A DNA stretch of 64,000 nt, from the NCBI GenBank assembly GCA_039090855.1, contig CM076991.1, positions 73,907,349-73,971,348 of the forward strand, read 5' to 3'. Source of the stretch: Macrothele yani. Lineage: Eukaryota > Arthropoda > Arachnida > Araneae > Macrothelidae. How positions within the stretch are numbered: position 1 is the first letter of the stretch; the number at the start of each line of letters is the position of its first letter. Under the pieces are notes generated by a model. The model ran no database searches and was not told the origin of the DNA. It saw only the letters and a program-made list of their open reading frames with translations. Of the stretch, positions 51,733 through 63,796 are shown one piece after another. A program made the position numbers and the translations under genes.

Positions 51733-53972
51733 CATTGTAAGCTGTAAAAAATATATCAGTACTATCATTTCCTAATGGGGATTCAATATACCTCTAGTTA
51801 CACAAGACAAAAGAGAATGAGCTAGTTAGAACATAAAGAAATATTATTATGAGTTGATGCCCACATACACATTAAACTTCTTGAAGTCCTTTTTATATAT
51901 GCAAGAAAAGAAAAGCTTACCCAACAGTATTTGTAGCTGGAACTTAGCTTACTGCTGCAATTCAAACCATTAAAGGCAAATGTTTGTATGGAAATTTATA
52001 TGTACATCCAATACAAAACACTTATCTCAAATAGTTAAATCTCATCTTCAGTAACCTTCACTAGCAGCAGCAAAATGCTTTTCCTTCACATAAAATGGGT
52101 GCCACACCAGGTATGAGTGTCTTTTCTCTTAAAAGGCTAAGTCCTTCAGTGCTAATGGGAAAACAAAAAAAATGAAGGGTGGGGGATGCATGGATACACA
52201 ACAAGAATATAAAAAATATATATACAATACAGAAAATTTGTAACAAATACAAAATATTGGGTACAAGAGATTTACATTGATGTGCGAAACAGTACAGGCT
52301 AATTACACTGAGCTAATCAGAACATGAACTGTGAGCAAATAAACCACAATAAATATTTGAATGTTTCAGCTACCACAAATACCTCGGCTTTGAAGAAATT
52401 ACAATATGCTGATAAAACAGAGACAGATCATAAGCTCGATAGACAAAACACACATGCCACACTCACTGTGCAAGGAATGGCGTTTTAGCTACATCTCACT
52501 GATTTTACCAAAAAAAAAAAAAAGTAAGATATGATGTAAAGGAAGAAAAGGTAACAAGGACTTCAACAGAGAACCAAAAGGGGAAGTTTAATTAGAGCAT
52601 ATATGCTGTAGAGCATTAATGCTATAATTAATATTAGACAGAAAAAGCAGATTATTCATGAGAGTTAAAATGCATGAAAACAATGTTTAATCTCAGAACA
52701 TATACATGCATTACAGAATAGCAACTAAATCAGGTAAAGAAAACATTTGGTACCAGAAGTGAATGAAATATATGACTGATAGCTTATTTATGGAATATCA
52801 AAGTAACTGATGATCCTAAAATGTTTACTGCTCTGTAAAATGAATAAGAGAACATGAAGTTTTAGAATACCAAAAATGTACAGTGACTAGAAATGGGGTG
52901 GCCGAAGAGAATCAGATCTATTTTTGGAATGAACAGGAAATACAGGCAATTTAGAGATGTATGATTGCTGTGTTAATAATTATAATGTATTTCCATGTAT
53001 TATGAGAATATTTCTTTAAAAATCAAAATGTGCATACATATGTTTACAGGGTCATAGCTTGAGAGGAGCCAGAAGTGCAAATCTTCACTGTAAGGTACTC
53101 ATGTTCAGTCACTTTCAAATGTTTCCTCATTCATTTGTCTCTTACATCTATTTTTTTTTTTAATGTTTTAAATATCTGTGCACCCTTTGTGTTTCAACTT
53201 TCAAATCTACTGTGTTTAGTATCACCATCATTTTATGTTTCACATACAAAGTGGTTTTGTTGTAAATCAGGAGATATTAACAGTGATGTTTTGCATTGTC
53301 ATATAATTCCAAGAAATGGTTAGTGCAGTGTCTCACATGCAAAAGTTACTGTTTTAATGTCCTCTGCTAATCCAGAGAATCTGTATTTGTACTGTGAAGT
53401 TCAGTTTTAAATAAAAAAGCTCCAGTTCTATTAACTCATCTTGTAGCACACTATCAAAAACACCTTATCTATTAGTTTAAAATGAGTATTTACTAGCAAC
53501 GGTCAAATCTGCAATTTAGTATACTGGTCAAGCCTTAAAATAGGAAAAAAGAAATAGATGAACTAATGGTAAATGTAGCTAATTCCTAACATTTATCGTT
53601 GTTGTTTATAGTGCAAAGTTTTTGGATATGAACTCTGTCATAATTTTAGGTGGGTTATTAATAATTCAAAGACGATTATCTTAATAATGTAGTTATATTG
53701 AACATCCTTTTAAACGTGGTTCAGTTATGAATACCCCTCCGATTACATAATCTACACTATTCCAGAAAAATTTGCTACAACTTTCGTAAACAGATCTGTA
53801 TAATCTACGTAAACCTAGCGACTTCTTTAATTTTGCTACAAATTTAGAATATTACATATGCTAAAAGCAAGCAAATCTCAGCAATATACAGTTGTCATTC
53901 ACAGTAAATTGCAATCGACGATTGAATCCCAAAGAACTTAATTAAACCTAGTAAACGGAAAATACATTGATA
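51733..53972. other. 2.2 kb AT-rich DNA, no gene recognised
   Basis: No conserved coding motif, terminal repeat or RNA gene was found on either strand. It may be unique host intergenic sequence or a decayed intron. Confidence 0.45.
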
Positions 53973-53980
53973 CTAACCGG

Positions 53981-54646
53981 TAGTGATGGGCATAATCGAG
54001 TAGAAATAATCGATTCTTTCGATTATGAAAATATCTCGAAACATTCGATTACGTCAAATTCATTCGAATGAGAAAAATCTCTCGAAAGAACTCTCGATTG
54101 CTCATAAGCTGTCTCGTTCAAACGAGTGCATTCGAAAGGCGAAATCGCTCGTCTCATCTCGAGAACATGGGTTCCGAGCAAAATCGCTCGTCTCTTCTCG
54201 AGAACATGGGTTCCGAGCAAAATCGCTCGTCTACCCGAAAACATCTCGAGAGCGACCGAGATACGAGAGATTCGGAAGTACTCGCTTTTCACGTGATCGA
54301 ATTATCTCTCGCAGGGAGAATCACTTGTGTTCCTTTATGGGTTCCTTCTAACTTCTTAAGCTAGGTTATGCTATTCAAAAAATTCAAGCGTCTTTAGTGT
54401 CATTCCGTCCAGCGAAAGAAAGCTGAGCGGTTACATACCAATTACAAATCATTCGAATGGTTATTTCGAATGAATATCTCGATTTGTCAAACGCAGAAGG
54501 CGGTTCTGAGCGTATCGCGCCATCTACCGGTAAATTCTAAAATTAGAAATCGTTCGAATGATTATTTCGAATGAATATCTCGATTTGTCAGATCTCTCGA
54601 TTGTAACATTTCGATTCTTAAATTCAATCGATTATGCCCAACACTA
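53981..54646 (+). mobile_element. hAT-N1, complete uninterrupted copy
   Basis: 666 bp between TAGTGATGGGCATAATCGA and TCGATTATGCCCAACACTA, flanked by CTAACCGG at 53,973-53,980 and 54,647-54,654. It shows the empty sites for the MITE (TTAA) and for the P-like element (TTATGCTA) that interrupt copy 1. It has an internal tandem duplication of about 43 bp (CTCGAGAACATGGGTTCCGA twice, near 54,160-54,245) not present in copy 1. No coding capacity; small open frames in it are chance. Confidence 0.95.
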
Positions 54647-54962
54647 CTAACCGGTGGAATGACATACCTGGTATTTTCTTTTAAAATTTATTTGCACAGC
54701 TTAATGCCACGCTGGATCCCATGGAAACTAAATATGAACAAGCTAAAGTATGTTGTCAAACACAGAAAAAAATCTACGCTGACAAACCAGTTTAACGATA
54801 AATATGAGCTTCTAAAAATCACAAATTTTCAATGCTTTCCTATGGCAGACACGACCAAGAGAGTAACCAAGCACGCGGAAGTATATCATAGCAGTTAACA
54901 GGTCGGCTTCAGAAATCTGCGGTTACAGCGTCTCCTATATTTCCTATCTCCATGGTCTAGAT

Positions 54963-56054
54963 CAGGGGTGCACAACCCGCGGCCCGCGGATAAATATTTT
55001 ATACTATTGAAAACGTGAATATATATATTGTGAATGATGAGATTTTTTCCCATTATTGTAGGCCCTAGTTGAAATAAGAAAATTATAAAAATGTTTCGTT
55101 AACTAGCAAATTTTCCAACAATGAAAAGTTTTGTTGAAAGTTCTGAATTCCATGTAAATGTGGCTAAATATGCATCTCTTGTAGTGGACCTTCACCATGA
55201 GTTTAAAGGACGATTTGAAGATATAAGAAAATTTGAGGTTTTGTTTGATAGGTTTTCTCTACCATTCACTACTGACGTTGCGTCAGTGCCACTAGATTTC
55301 CAGATGGAATTAATTGATCTTCAGTGTAACAATGAGTTCAAAACAAAATACTCTGAAGTTTCTCTCCTAGAATTTTACAAAAATTACTTACCGAAAGAAA
55401 TGAAATTGCTCAAAGATCATGCTTTAAAAACGGCAACGTTGTTTGGAAGTACCTACTTATGCGAGCAATCGTTTTCTTTGATGAAACAAATAAAGTCAAA
55501 GTGTGGTTCCCGTTTAAGTGATACACTATTGGAGGGAAACTTGCGCATTACCATCTCTAACATTGAACCTGATATTGACAGACTATTGAAAAATAAACAA
55601 TGCCAAGCATCTCATTAGGAGCATTAGGCTACTACTTGATTTGATGGTCAGTTTGACGATATACTGATTTTAATTTTTTATATACTTTGATGTTAAGAAT
55701 TCTGTTTTTTGTAAAAATAAAAATTTTACAACCTTGTGATAGTATTATTTTATTTTATATACCCCTAAACCTTTTCCAATTAGGAGTAAGTTGATTGTAA
55801 ATCAGTAATTTGATAACTTAATAACGCAATTTGCCAAAAAACTTCAAAAATGGATTTAAATCATTTAGAGGACACAAAAATGGTATTGAAACACATTTTT
55901 TGTCTGCTGGTAAAATAGGTTATTCGGATAATAGTAAAATTAGCTTTAGCGGTAAGGTTTGGCAAGTGCCTATGTGAAAAGGTAACTTGCGGCCCGCCAC
56001 TTATTATGTAAAAATAAACTTGGCCCCCACTTATAAAAAGGTTGTGCACCCCTG
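54963..56054 (+). mobile_element. hAT-7: internally deleted GTF2IRD2-like hAT
   Basis: Inverted ends CAGGGGTGCACAACC and GGTTGTGCACCCCTG are perfect over 15 bp, with GCGGCCCGC-type subterminal repeats. GTCTAGAT flanks both sides (54,955-54,962 and 56,055-56,062), a perfect 8-bp duplication. Only the last part of the transposase remains, so it could move only with help. Confidence 0.95.
55121..55618 (+). pseudogene. hAT transposase C-terminal domain, GTF2IRD2/EPM2AIP1-like
   Basis: 165 open residues starting FPTMKSFVESS (in context) through LVVDLHHEFKGRF, MELIDLQCNNEF, FYKNYLPKEMK, FGSTYLCEQSFSLMKQIKSK and RLSDTLLEGNLRI. This is the dimerisation end of the hAT subgroup from which vertebrate GTF2IRD2 was partly derived. 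The zinc finger and catalytic core are absent; the fragment begins about 120 bases after the left terminal repeat, consistent with an internal deletion. The remaining frame has no stop. Confidence 0.85.
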
Positions 56055-56062
56055 GTCTAGAT

Positions 56063-56433
56063 CATCGAGCTCGATGGGCTAGATGATACAATTGGATACA
56101 ATGATCGCATCGATTATATCTCTTTCATCGCCGATTTATCGTTACATGCCACACATCGAGATCGAGACAAAAAACATCATATTTGAATTTTGAAGCCCAT
56201 TCATCGTTTCATCCGTCTTGTTCTTTTTCTCACTTTTTCTTTCAAAATTTTGTGTGCATAAGAAACATCTGTAGGAGTAGAGAATTGCGGTGAAAATGTT
56301 TAAAGTGAAATTATTAGTTATCGGTCCATGTGAAGTATGAATTTTCGTACTACTCTTTGCAATGTTAATGTTATGCTGTTTTTAATTTCTTAATGTTTTT
56401 TGAAGTTCAACTATTTTTAGAATTGGGTATAAA
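56063..56433. other. no gene recognised
   Basis: Contains several ATCGA/TCGAT motifs near 56,063-56,165; otherwise AT-rich without coding motifs. Confidence 0.35.
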
Positions 56434-56515
56434 CCGGCGCAGTGGCCGAACGGTTTCATGTGCTGACCTCTTGAATTCGCCCGAGATGAACCCTAGTTCG
56501 ATTTCCGATTAGGTA
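56434..56515 (+). repeat. diverged tRNA-like SINE head
   Basis: GCGCAGTGGCCGAACGG resembles an A box and TAGTTCGATTTCC a damaged B box at the right spacing, ending CCGATTAGGTATGG much like SINE-A heads. No body follows. CAGTGGCGCACCCACG next to it looks like another element's end. Confidence 0.5.
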
Positions 56516-56821
56516 TGGGCAGTGGCGCACCCACGAGAGAGGGATGCCTCCCTTGGGCTAACAGAGCGTAAAATTATTACGTCGAAGTTTGAAATAAAAA
56601 ATCATGATACACGATGTACATATACTTCTTAATCATGTACGGTATAATTATAACATACAATTGTTATAAGGGAAAAGTTCTATTAAATAAATTTAGAAAA
56701 ATCTAATCAGAAAACGAATTTCATCTACTGCTCCTTCTAATCATTTAACTTATGTACTGTAACATTACTAGTAACTGGATAAGAATATGTATATGTACGA
56801 AAGTCAGCCTCCTTAATGCTG

Positions 56822-57046
56822 CAGCTCGGGTGGCGCAATGGTCTAAGCCATGGCTTCTGATCATTTGGCGGAAAGGGGCCCTGGTTCGAATCCCGGTGAA
56901 GCATAGATGTGTTTGTTTTATGTCACTGGCTCTCTCCCTTCCCTGGAACCAGTGGCCCTAAATTAGGGAAGTGTGACTGCTTATAGCCCGTTGAGTTGCT
57001 CATGGTGGTTGCTAAACCTCCAATAAAAAAAACAAAAACAAAAAAA
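56822..57046 (+). mobile_element. SINE-A, nearly full length
   Basis: Head with TGGCGCAATGG and GGTTCGAATCC, body and an A-rich tail (AAAAAAAACAAAAACAAAAA). Moderately diverged. Confidence 0.9.
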
Positions 57047-57686
57047 CACCCTGAATTGTTATGGCACCTCACTATTTTTCCCGGTAAAATTGGGGTGTCA
57101 CCCCCACCTTGGGGGAAATTCTGTGTGCCATGGCTCATGCCCCCCCTCCCCTTGGGAAATTTGTGGGTGTGCTATTGGTATGATGTCCCATCTATGGAAT
57201 AGGTGGCTCCAAATTAGTGTTGGGCTTTGAGTTGCTCACCCAAACAAAAAATTAGTACAGCTTTGAGTTGCTCACCCCGACAAAAAAGTGTTTACCAAAA
57301 ATGTAAATAAAAGAAAAGTTATCCCATGAAAGTGTTCGCTTACACTGCTGTTCTAGCGTGCATGTGTCTATTTACATTTAATGCCTTTAGTAAAATTCCA
57401 TAAATGTGTAATGCAATGCCATCAACGTATGATAGACTTTTCTGCATATGGAGCATTTTCATCAATTAAATTCGAAAATTGCAGAATGTAAAATCATTAT
57501 AGGAAAGGTAAATGGGGGGAAAAAAGATCGAAGTCTGCAAAAATATCTTTTAAATCTAGTAAGACAACGAATATTTCCAACAAACTTTCATTTTTTTTTC
57601 AAGGGTATGTAATCAATTTATACTGTCAGTTGTATAAGGTTTAATGCCCACATCATGGACTACTTCATAGGCTAAATATCCAAAAA
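57047..57686. other. no gene recognised
   Basis: G/C-run-rich start (57,080-57,170) with TTTGAGTTGCTCACCC repeated at about 57,225 and 57,262, echoing the SINE-A 3' body; the rest is AT-rich. Confidence 0.35.
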
Positions 57687-57907
57687 GGCCGCCCCGGTGG
57701 CACAGTAGTCTAAGCGCCGTCTTCTGATCATTCGTCCGAAATGGGTTCGAATCCCTGTGAGTGATGGGTTTGTGTTTGTTTTATGGCACTGGATCTCTGT
57801 CTTCCCTGGAACCAGAGCCCTAAATTAGGGACAAGAGACTGCAAATAGCCCATTGAGTTGCTCATGGTGGCTGTTAAACCCCCAGTCAAAAAAAAAAAAA
57901 AAAAAAA
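57687..57907 (+). mobile_element. SINE-A, diverged
   Basis: Head GCCCCGGTGGCACAGTAG, B-box GGTTCGAATCC with a deletion just before it, typical body and A20 tail. Confidence 0.88.
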
Positions 57908-57965
57908 TCTAAAAATATTGAACGGTTTGTTGAAGCAAGCACTTTTTGCCCTCCATTGGTAAGTA

Positions 57966-59221
57966 TTAAGCTACCCAAATAGTTCATTCGGTTTTTTAGT
58001 AAAAATGAAAGACACATTTTTCGTTTTCACCAATAACTTTATTGAACAATGTGTTCACTGTTTTGTTCCACTACCTTCTGCCATCTTTCTGGCAACTTCA
58101 TAATCCGATCTTCCCAAAACGTTTTTACCTTTTTGAGCAAAGAACTGTTCCAGGTGCCTTTTGCAATCTTCCAAGGAATTGAAATTTTCCATTAAGAGAA
58201 TTTTGTAAAGACATAAATAAATGGAAATCGGAAGGTGCAGTGTCTGGTGAATATGGTGGATGAATCAAAACTTCCCAGCCAAGCTGGAACAGTTTTTGCC
58301 TGGTTGTCAAAGAAACATGCGTTCTGGCGTTATCCTGATGGAAGATTATGCATTTTCTGTTTACTTATTCCTGACGGTTTTTGTCAAGTGCTGTTTCCAG
58401 TTGGTCTAATTGGGAGCAGTATTTGTTGGAATTAATCGTTTGGCTGTCCAGAAGGAGCTCATAATAGAGGACTGCCTTCCAATTGCTCCATATACACAAC
58501 ATCACCTTCTTTGTGTGAAGACTGGCCTTTGGTGCAGTTGGTGGTGGTTCGTTTTGCTTGCCCCACGATCTCTTCCCTTCCACAGTATTGTACAGTATCC
58601 ACTTTTCATCGCCCGTCATAATTTGTTTTGAAAACAGAACGTTTTCGTTACATTTAAATAGAGAATCGCATGCAGAAATGCGGTCAAGCAGGTTTATTTT
58701 CACTTAACTTATGTGGAACTCAAACATCAAAGCAATTAACATAACCTAGCTGATGCAAATGATTTTCAGCAATTGATTTTGAGTATGTTGGCTATATCCC
58801 ACGTGGTATGACATAGATTGTTCCCAATATCTCGATTTGATTGCTATCAACTTCAACTGGTCTACCTGACCATGGAGCATCATCCAGCGAGAAATCTCCA
58901 GCACGAAACTTCACAAACCACTTGACATGTTCAATCAGTCACAGCACCTTCTCCATACACTGCACAAATCTATTTTTGCATTTTTACCTTTCTTGAAATA
59001 ATAAAGCATAATATGCCGAAAATATGGTTTATTTTTTTCCATCTTCAATATTAAAATGACTACTCAAAAATTAACCAATTTTGATAATTTTTTTGTAAAA
59101 TGCACACTGATATGACAGCTGTCACAATACAATCTAACAAAATTGTTTTGAATGAAGTTTAAGACAACTAAGCACTACTACAGCCTTTCTACAAAACAAA
59201 CAAACTTTTTGGGCAACCCAG
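57966..59221 (-). mobile_element. mariner transposon, complete ends, dead
   Basis: Inverted ends (left TTAAGCTACCCAAATAGTTC, right GAACTTTTT-type GGGCAACCCAG region) flanked by TA at 57,964-57,965 and 59,222-59,223. Length of about 1.26 kb is typical of mariner. Confidence 0.85.
58010..59060 (-). pseudogene. mariner transposase (DD34D), decayed
   Basis: Minus-strand pieces are WFVKFRAGDFSLDDAPWSGR (about 58.9 kb), MTGDEKWILY with the first Asp, FHQDNARTH with the second, and HPPYSPDTAPSDFHLF with the third Asp 34 residues later. A TAA stop lies between NRQE and VNRKCIIF (about 58,361) and frames change upstream and downstream. Known mariner transposases are about 345 residues and act at TA. 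Inactive. Confidence 0.88.
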
Positions 59222-59223
59222 TA

Positions 59224-59706
59224 CTTCCTCCAAGCTGCAGAAATTATAGACGCAAGATTCAGTTTTTTTGTAATAATACCTCCCTCCCCCCAACAAAAAG
59301 AAGCCAACAACAACATACTGTAGAAGATATACACCAGGGACATATAGAATGCTTTTTTGGGGGTGACAAAAAATTAAAATTTTTAAAATCCAGAACAAAA
59401 TAAAGAGAAAATTAAAGCATTTTTATGAAAGTTGATGCATTTTTATTAAATTAAGGTATATTTTTCTAATGTAAGGCACATTTAAACCAATACCTGAAAA
59501 AATAAAAAAATGAAACACTTTCCTTGGGCAGCAAGGCCTCCTTGGACCTCCTCTAAATCAGTGTTGCATTTAGAGAGTTCTTATGGGGAGGGGGGATTAC
59601 AAATTTTGATGGGGCTGAAACTTATTGATTGACTGATTATATACATAATTACAATTTTGTTATTTATACGTACATTAAACATATAACAAGATTTTAAATG
59701 GAGTAT
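59224..59706. other. no gene recognised
   Basis: AT-rich DNA with a C/A-rich patch (59,279-59,300) and a G-run (59,586-59,595). No coding motif. Confidence 0.35.
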
Positions 59707-59934
59707 GCTGCCCCAGTGGCACAGTGGTCTAAGTGCTGGCTTATGACCATTTAACCGAGAAGGGTCTGGGTTTGAATTCCAGTGAATCATGGATGTTGTG
59801 TTTGTCTTATGGCACTGACTCTCTCCTTTCCCTGGAACCAGTGGCCCTAAATTAGGGACGGGTGACTGCTTATAGCTAGCCCACTGAGTTGCTCACAATA
59901 ATTGTTAAACTTCTAATAAAAAAAAAAAAAAAAA
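59707..59934 (+). mobile_element. SINE-A, diverged, near full length
   Basis: Head GCCCCAGTGGCACAGTGG, B-box GGTTTGAATTCC (two changes), body with TAAATTAGGGACGGG and A tail. Confidence 0.88.
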
Positions 59935-59997
59935 CTGGCCGTCACATGAAAACTGATGACGATTGGCGAAAAATAAGCACCTTCTAGGGTTGGTTTC

Positions 59998-60074
59998 TTT
60001 TTTTTTTTTTTTTTTTTTGAATCGAAGTTTAACGACCATTGTGAGCAACTCAATGGGCTATAAGCAGTCACCCA
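59998..60074 (-). mobile_element. SINE-A, 5'-truncated tail
   Basis: T23 run then GTTTAACGACCATTGTGAGC and CTATAAGCAGTCACCC, the SINE-A 3' end in reverse. The rest is missing. It lies tail-to-tail with the preceding copy, only 63 bases away. Confidence 0.85.
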
Positions 60075-60727
60075 CGAATTTCACCATGGGTGGTGTAAAA
60101 TATTGAGGATGCTAGTAAAATAATTCTGTGTTGGAGACCCCCTCCCCCAAAAAAAACCCGTTAGGAGTGGTAAAAATCTCCTCTTCTTACTACAAGCATG
60201 TTTCTGATTATTAAGAAATCATTACAGTGTTACCTGAAAATGCATGGTGTAAACCATTCCCCTGTCACTTGATTTTAGCTCCTTTAGATTAGCATATAGT
60301 AGTAAAAAACAAAAAACTAACTAACCATTTGGATGCCAGTTTCAGGTGCCTCAATTTTTTTTATTTTGTCACATAGTGTAAACCGCCTACTGCCAGAAAG
60401 AAAAAAAAATCTTTTTATGGGAACAATTTCTAATAATTTGCTATTGCTAAAAATTAAGTAGCAAATATTTTGGCGTAGTGGAAGCACTAACATCACGTTT
60501 GCCTACACTGGGGCTTAACCATATACATTGAAAGTTAGTATCCAGAAGACTGAAATGAAGCTGAATGCGAGCTTCCAAAATATGCTGATGTGTTGCAGTG
60601 CAAACAGCATTCCATTGGTGATTACAAATCCATAATAAACTGAACTGCTAAAAAAAAAAAAGTTTTAAAGTTTAGGCTACATAATTGTGAAACAATATTT
60701 GGTTTTCTCCTATGCTCCTCTTGCATA
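60075..60727. other. no gene recognised
   Basis: AT-rich DNA with short A-runs; no coding or terminal-repeat motif. Confidence 0.4.
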
Positions 60728-60729
60728 TA

Positions 60730-62276
60730 CACTAGCGTGCAAAAATTAAGGACGAGACGGTTTTTCGAATGTAATGTCGTGCAGAAGTGCTCCACATCGA
60801 CTGAAATCATACCATAAGATCCCCAAGATGTAAGAATATGAGACAAGTGAGCAAAACCGTCCAAACAAGGAATCCGAAGGATACAAAGGCACTATTGAAA
60901 AGGTAGCTTCGAGCACAACTGGACAGAAACGTCCATGTGACAGGCGGCTGCCAAGAAATATCCAGTCTTTAATAGGGGATATGATTACCCCTGACTGCGT
61001 TGCAGGATTTACAACGTCTGTCCATGCTGAGGAAAAGGTTGTCAAGGAGCTGTTGAGGCATCACGGCCCATTCCTCTTGTAGCGCCAATCGCAGCTGCGG
61101 AATCGTTGCTGGCAGCTGGTGACGTGCTGCCAAGCGTCTCCCGAGAAGGTCACACACGTGTTCGATTGGATTTAGGTCCGGGGACCTTGCAGGCCAATCC
61201 ATGCGTTGAATATCTTCACTCTCCAACAGCTCTGCGACAGCCACTGTACGATGAGGTGTAGCGTTGTCGTCCATGAAGAGGAACTCAGGACCCACAGCGC
61301 CTCTAAACAGACGCACGTGAGGCAGGAGAACCTCGGTACAATGGCGGAAACCAGTGACTAAACCTCCTTGTAAGATGTGGAGGTCAGTACGGCTACCAAG
61401 CATGATACCGACCCAAACAAGAACTCCGCCACCTCCAAAACGGTCCCTTTTGATGATGTTGGAGGTGTGATTGCGTGTTCCCTGCTCTTTCCAGATGTGT
61501 ATACATCCAAAATCGCTCGTCAGACTGAATCGGCTTTCATCCGTAAAGAGAACTTGACCCCATTGTTGATGTGTCCAGTTCTTTTGTTCCTTGCACCACA
61601 GAAACCGCAGTCTCCGATGAGCAGGCGTTAATGGCACACACCGTACTGGTCGTTGTGCAAATAGACCACCTCTGTGCAGCCTCCTGGCCACGGTAAAACA
61701 TGATAACGGACGTCCAGTTGTCTGTTGCATGTGCCTTGCGATTTCTCCCGCTGTCTGCCACCTGTCTGTTCTTGCCTGTAGGACAATATACTGGTCGTCC
61801 GCCGTCGTGGTTGCTCGTGGACGACCACTGCTGAACTCTCGGACAGCTGTTCCTGTCGTTTGAAATGCTCTCCAAGCTCGTGAAACGATGCTGTGAGCGA
61901 TCCCGAACTCCTCGGCCACACCAGTCACACTTCGACCTTCTTCCAACTTCCCAATGACGCGACCTCGGGTAAAGTCATCCAGATGTCTTCTACTGGATTG
62001 CCTGTTGGCCATATCACACGGTGGCAGCAACTCGACGTCGTTCAAACCGATGTACACCGTGCAGTAGCTTTCACCGAATTGCTGAGCGTATACCGCCCGT
62101 GTCCTTTATACCCTTCCGACACTCCCCTCCCCACACACGTCATGCTGCATATATGCGCATGCCCTACCGTACCGGACCCTAGTCTATCTAATGAGTGGTC
62201 TTTTGGTCCGTTCTGCCTGCTCGTTCCGCTGTTATGCTAATTTCTCCTCTTCGTCCTTAATTTTTGCACACCAGTG
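60730..62276 (-). mobile_element. Tc1-like transposon Tc1-E, complete, potentially autonomous
   Basis: Inverted ends CACTAGCGTGCAAAAATTAA (left) and TTAATTTTTGCACACCAGTG (right) are flanked by TA (60,728-60,729 and 62,277-62,278). Length 1,547 bp with one intact transposase ORF. Confidence 0.94.
60969..62057 (-). CDS. Tc1-family DD34E transposase (Tc1-E), intact
   Basis: 362 residues from the first ATG, but the family start matches MANRQSSRRHLDDF at residue 16 (ATG at 62,010-62,012), which is the likelier initiator. A helix-turn-helix region lies at about 30-135 (VAEEFGIAHSIVSRAW). The catalytic triad is complete: D173 in LFTDESRFS, D264 in FMDDNATPHR and E299 in PDLNPIEHVC, 34 residues apart. 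VC replaces the usual VW and VWVGIM the usual VWGGIM, minor oddities near the core. The C-terminus is GNHIPY. It is related to Tc1-B (shared RRHLDDF and HRGG blocks) but clearly a different subfamily with different ends. No stop or frameshift. Confidence 0.93.
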   Translation of the reverse strand: MYIGLNDVELLPPCDMANRQSSRRHLDDFTRGRVIGKLEEGRSVTGVAEEFGIAHSIVSRAWRAFQTTGTAVREFSSGRPRATTTADDQYIVLQARTDRWQTAGEIARHMQQTTGRPLSCFTVARRLHRGGLFAQRPVRCVPLTPAHRRLRFLWCKEQKNWTHQQWGQVLFTDESRFSLTSDFGCIHIWKEQGTRNHTSNIIKRDRFGGGGVLVWVGIMLGSRTDLHILQGGLVTGFRHCTEVLLPHVRLFRGAVGPEFLFMDDNATPHRTVAVAELLESEDIQRMDWPARSPDLNPIEHVCDLLGRRLAARHQLPATIPQLRLALQEEWAVMPQQLLDNLFLSMDRRCKSCNAVRGNHIPY

Positions 62277-62278
62277 TA

Positions 62279-62702
62279 TGATAAAGATCAACTGGTCTTC
62301 TACCCTCCTTTTTATCCAAAGAAAGTATTGAGTATTTTTGGTTGGACTTGATAGATTTTTAACATTGGAAAATTGTTTTATTTAATAAACAAATTCAGAA
62401 AAGCATTCTCATCTAGAGCAACAAATTTTGCTCTACAGTATATATATTTTCATAACTGCTTTGTTTTTAGAGTAATGTTTTTTCAGAAAAACATTATTTA
62501 AAGAGTTAACACTGTGTATAAAGGCATTTATTGCTCTAATTAGCAATCAAAATTAAATTTTTTTGTCTAGGCACTGTACACATTGTGTACATTAATGGCT
62601 GCATTGACTCGTTGGATTTACGTAATGTAAATGTATATGCCGATGACAGTTTTAGTGTTTAATGCAAAGAAATTAATTAAAACTTAATATAATCTAATGC
62701 TA
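62279..62702. other. no gene recognised
   Basis: AT-rich DNA between Tc1-E and the Penelope remnant. No reverse-transcriptase motif could be found here, so the Penelope remnant is 5'-truncated. Confidence 0.45.
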
Positions 62703-63235
62703 CTGAGACATAAAAAGAATTCAAATAACAAAAATAAAAAATAATGCTGTAGTAAATAAAAAAGATGTCAAATATTTAAATGGTTTTCCTTACGTAAAAG
62801 GTACTACCAATGAAATTAATAACATTTGTAAAAAACATAACATTCAAATTGGAGGAAAAGTAAATACCATCAAAAATATAGTAATAAAAAATGAAAAAAT
62901 AAAAATGTTAGAAAAAGCAGGTATTTACTCAATTCCTATTACTGAAAATCCTCCAATGGCTTATATAGGAAGTACCAAAAATAAGCTTAAACACAGATTA
63001 AAACAACACGTAAAAAACTGGCAGAAAAAAGAAGAAAAACAGCACTTATCCAATACTGTCTGGATAACCAAAAATATCCTAAATTCGAAAATATAAAAAT
63101 CATCAAAAGCTGTAAATCCGAAAAACACCTCAGAATAGCAGAGTCGGTAATGATTGAAAAAAATAGGACAAAAGTTTGCAACCACAATGACCCTAATAAT
63201 TTGAGAAACAGCTGGAAAAAATTTAATTAAAATTG
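62703..63235 (+). pseudogene. Penelope-like element, linker and GIY-YIG endonuclease
   Basis: The frame opens with KYLNGFPYVKGTTNEINNIC and IQIGGKVNTIKN, the end of the reverse-transcriptase/linker part. AGIYSIPITENPPMAYIGST follows with both GIY and YIG in one frame, then KLKHRLKQH with the catalytic Arg. A frameshift near 63,040-63,050 separates this from QYCLDNQKYPKFENIKII and RIAESVMIEKNR (catalytic Glu), ending WKKFN and a stop near 63,229. Better preserved than the copy at 27.6 kb. The 5' part is missing, consistent with truncation at insertion. Confidence 0.85.
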
Positions 63236-63796
63236 AGCAAAAAAATGAAAAAGTTCGAAAAGTGAGATCACTGACCAACAAGAGATGGCGCCACAACGCC
63301 CAAGAAGAAGCGATAGCCGACGACAGAAGCAGCCAGCGAGAACCACCGAATTGCCCAGCTGACACGGTCCGTGCTAGTCGGAGCAAAACGTCCCCTCGAA
63401 GACGGTAAAGGAATTTTACTGAAAGTACTCGGGTATGAATAAATATTGAAGTAAATGAGGATGCAGCAAAGGAAAAACTCATTTGGTGATGAGACAAAAT
63501 AAATTCCAATGGGAAAAAAAGAAGCGGACCCGTGGCCAAATGAAAAACCCCCGTGCGGCATCCACATAACGGAAATAGGAATTGAAAGCCAAGCCCCACG
63601 TGCGGTAAGTGTTCATCGAACTTAACCAACTAAAAGTGAAGTTCAAAAATGCAAATGCATTAATGCACGTTAAATAATATAACCTCCAATATCGGAAGTA
63701 AATTGAAATATTTTTATCATATTAAGTGCAAGTGCAAAAAGTAATTCCGACATTAGAGGTGTGATTATATGTACTGTGCAGGGCTTGAAATAACTC
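63236..63796. other. possible Penelope 3' region, no gene recognised
   Basis: GC-richer block 63,280-63,410 followed by AT-rich DNA. It may be the 3' untranslated region of the Penelope element; its end was not located. Confidence 0.35.

Noticed and set aside
54025..54364. Repeated-motif protein encoded in hAT-N1
   Set aside because: The apparent protein repeats reflect a 43-bp tandem duplication in a non-coding element, and frames differ between the two copies.
63340..63400. Hammerhead-like motif (CTGACAC ... AAAACGTC) near the second Penelope remnant
   Set aside because: The CUGAUGA core is not conserved and there is no room for stem II.
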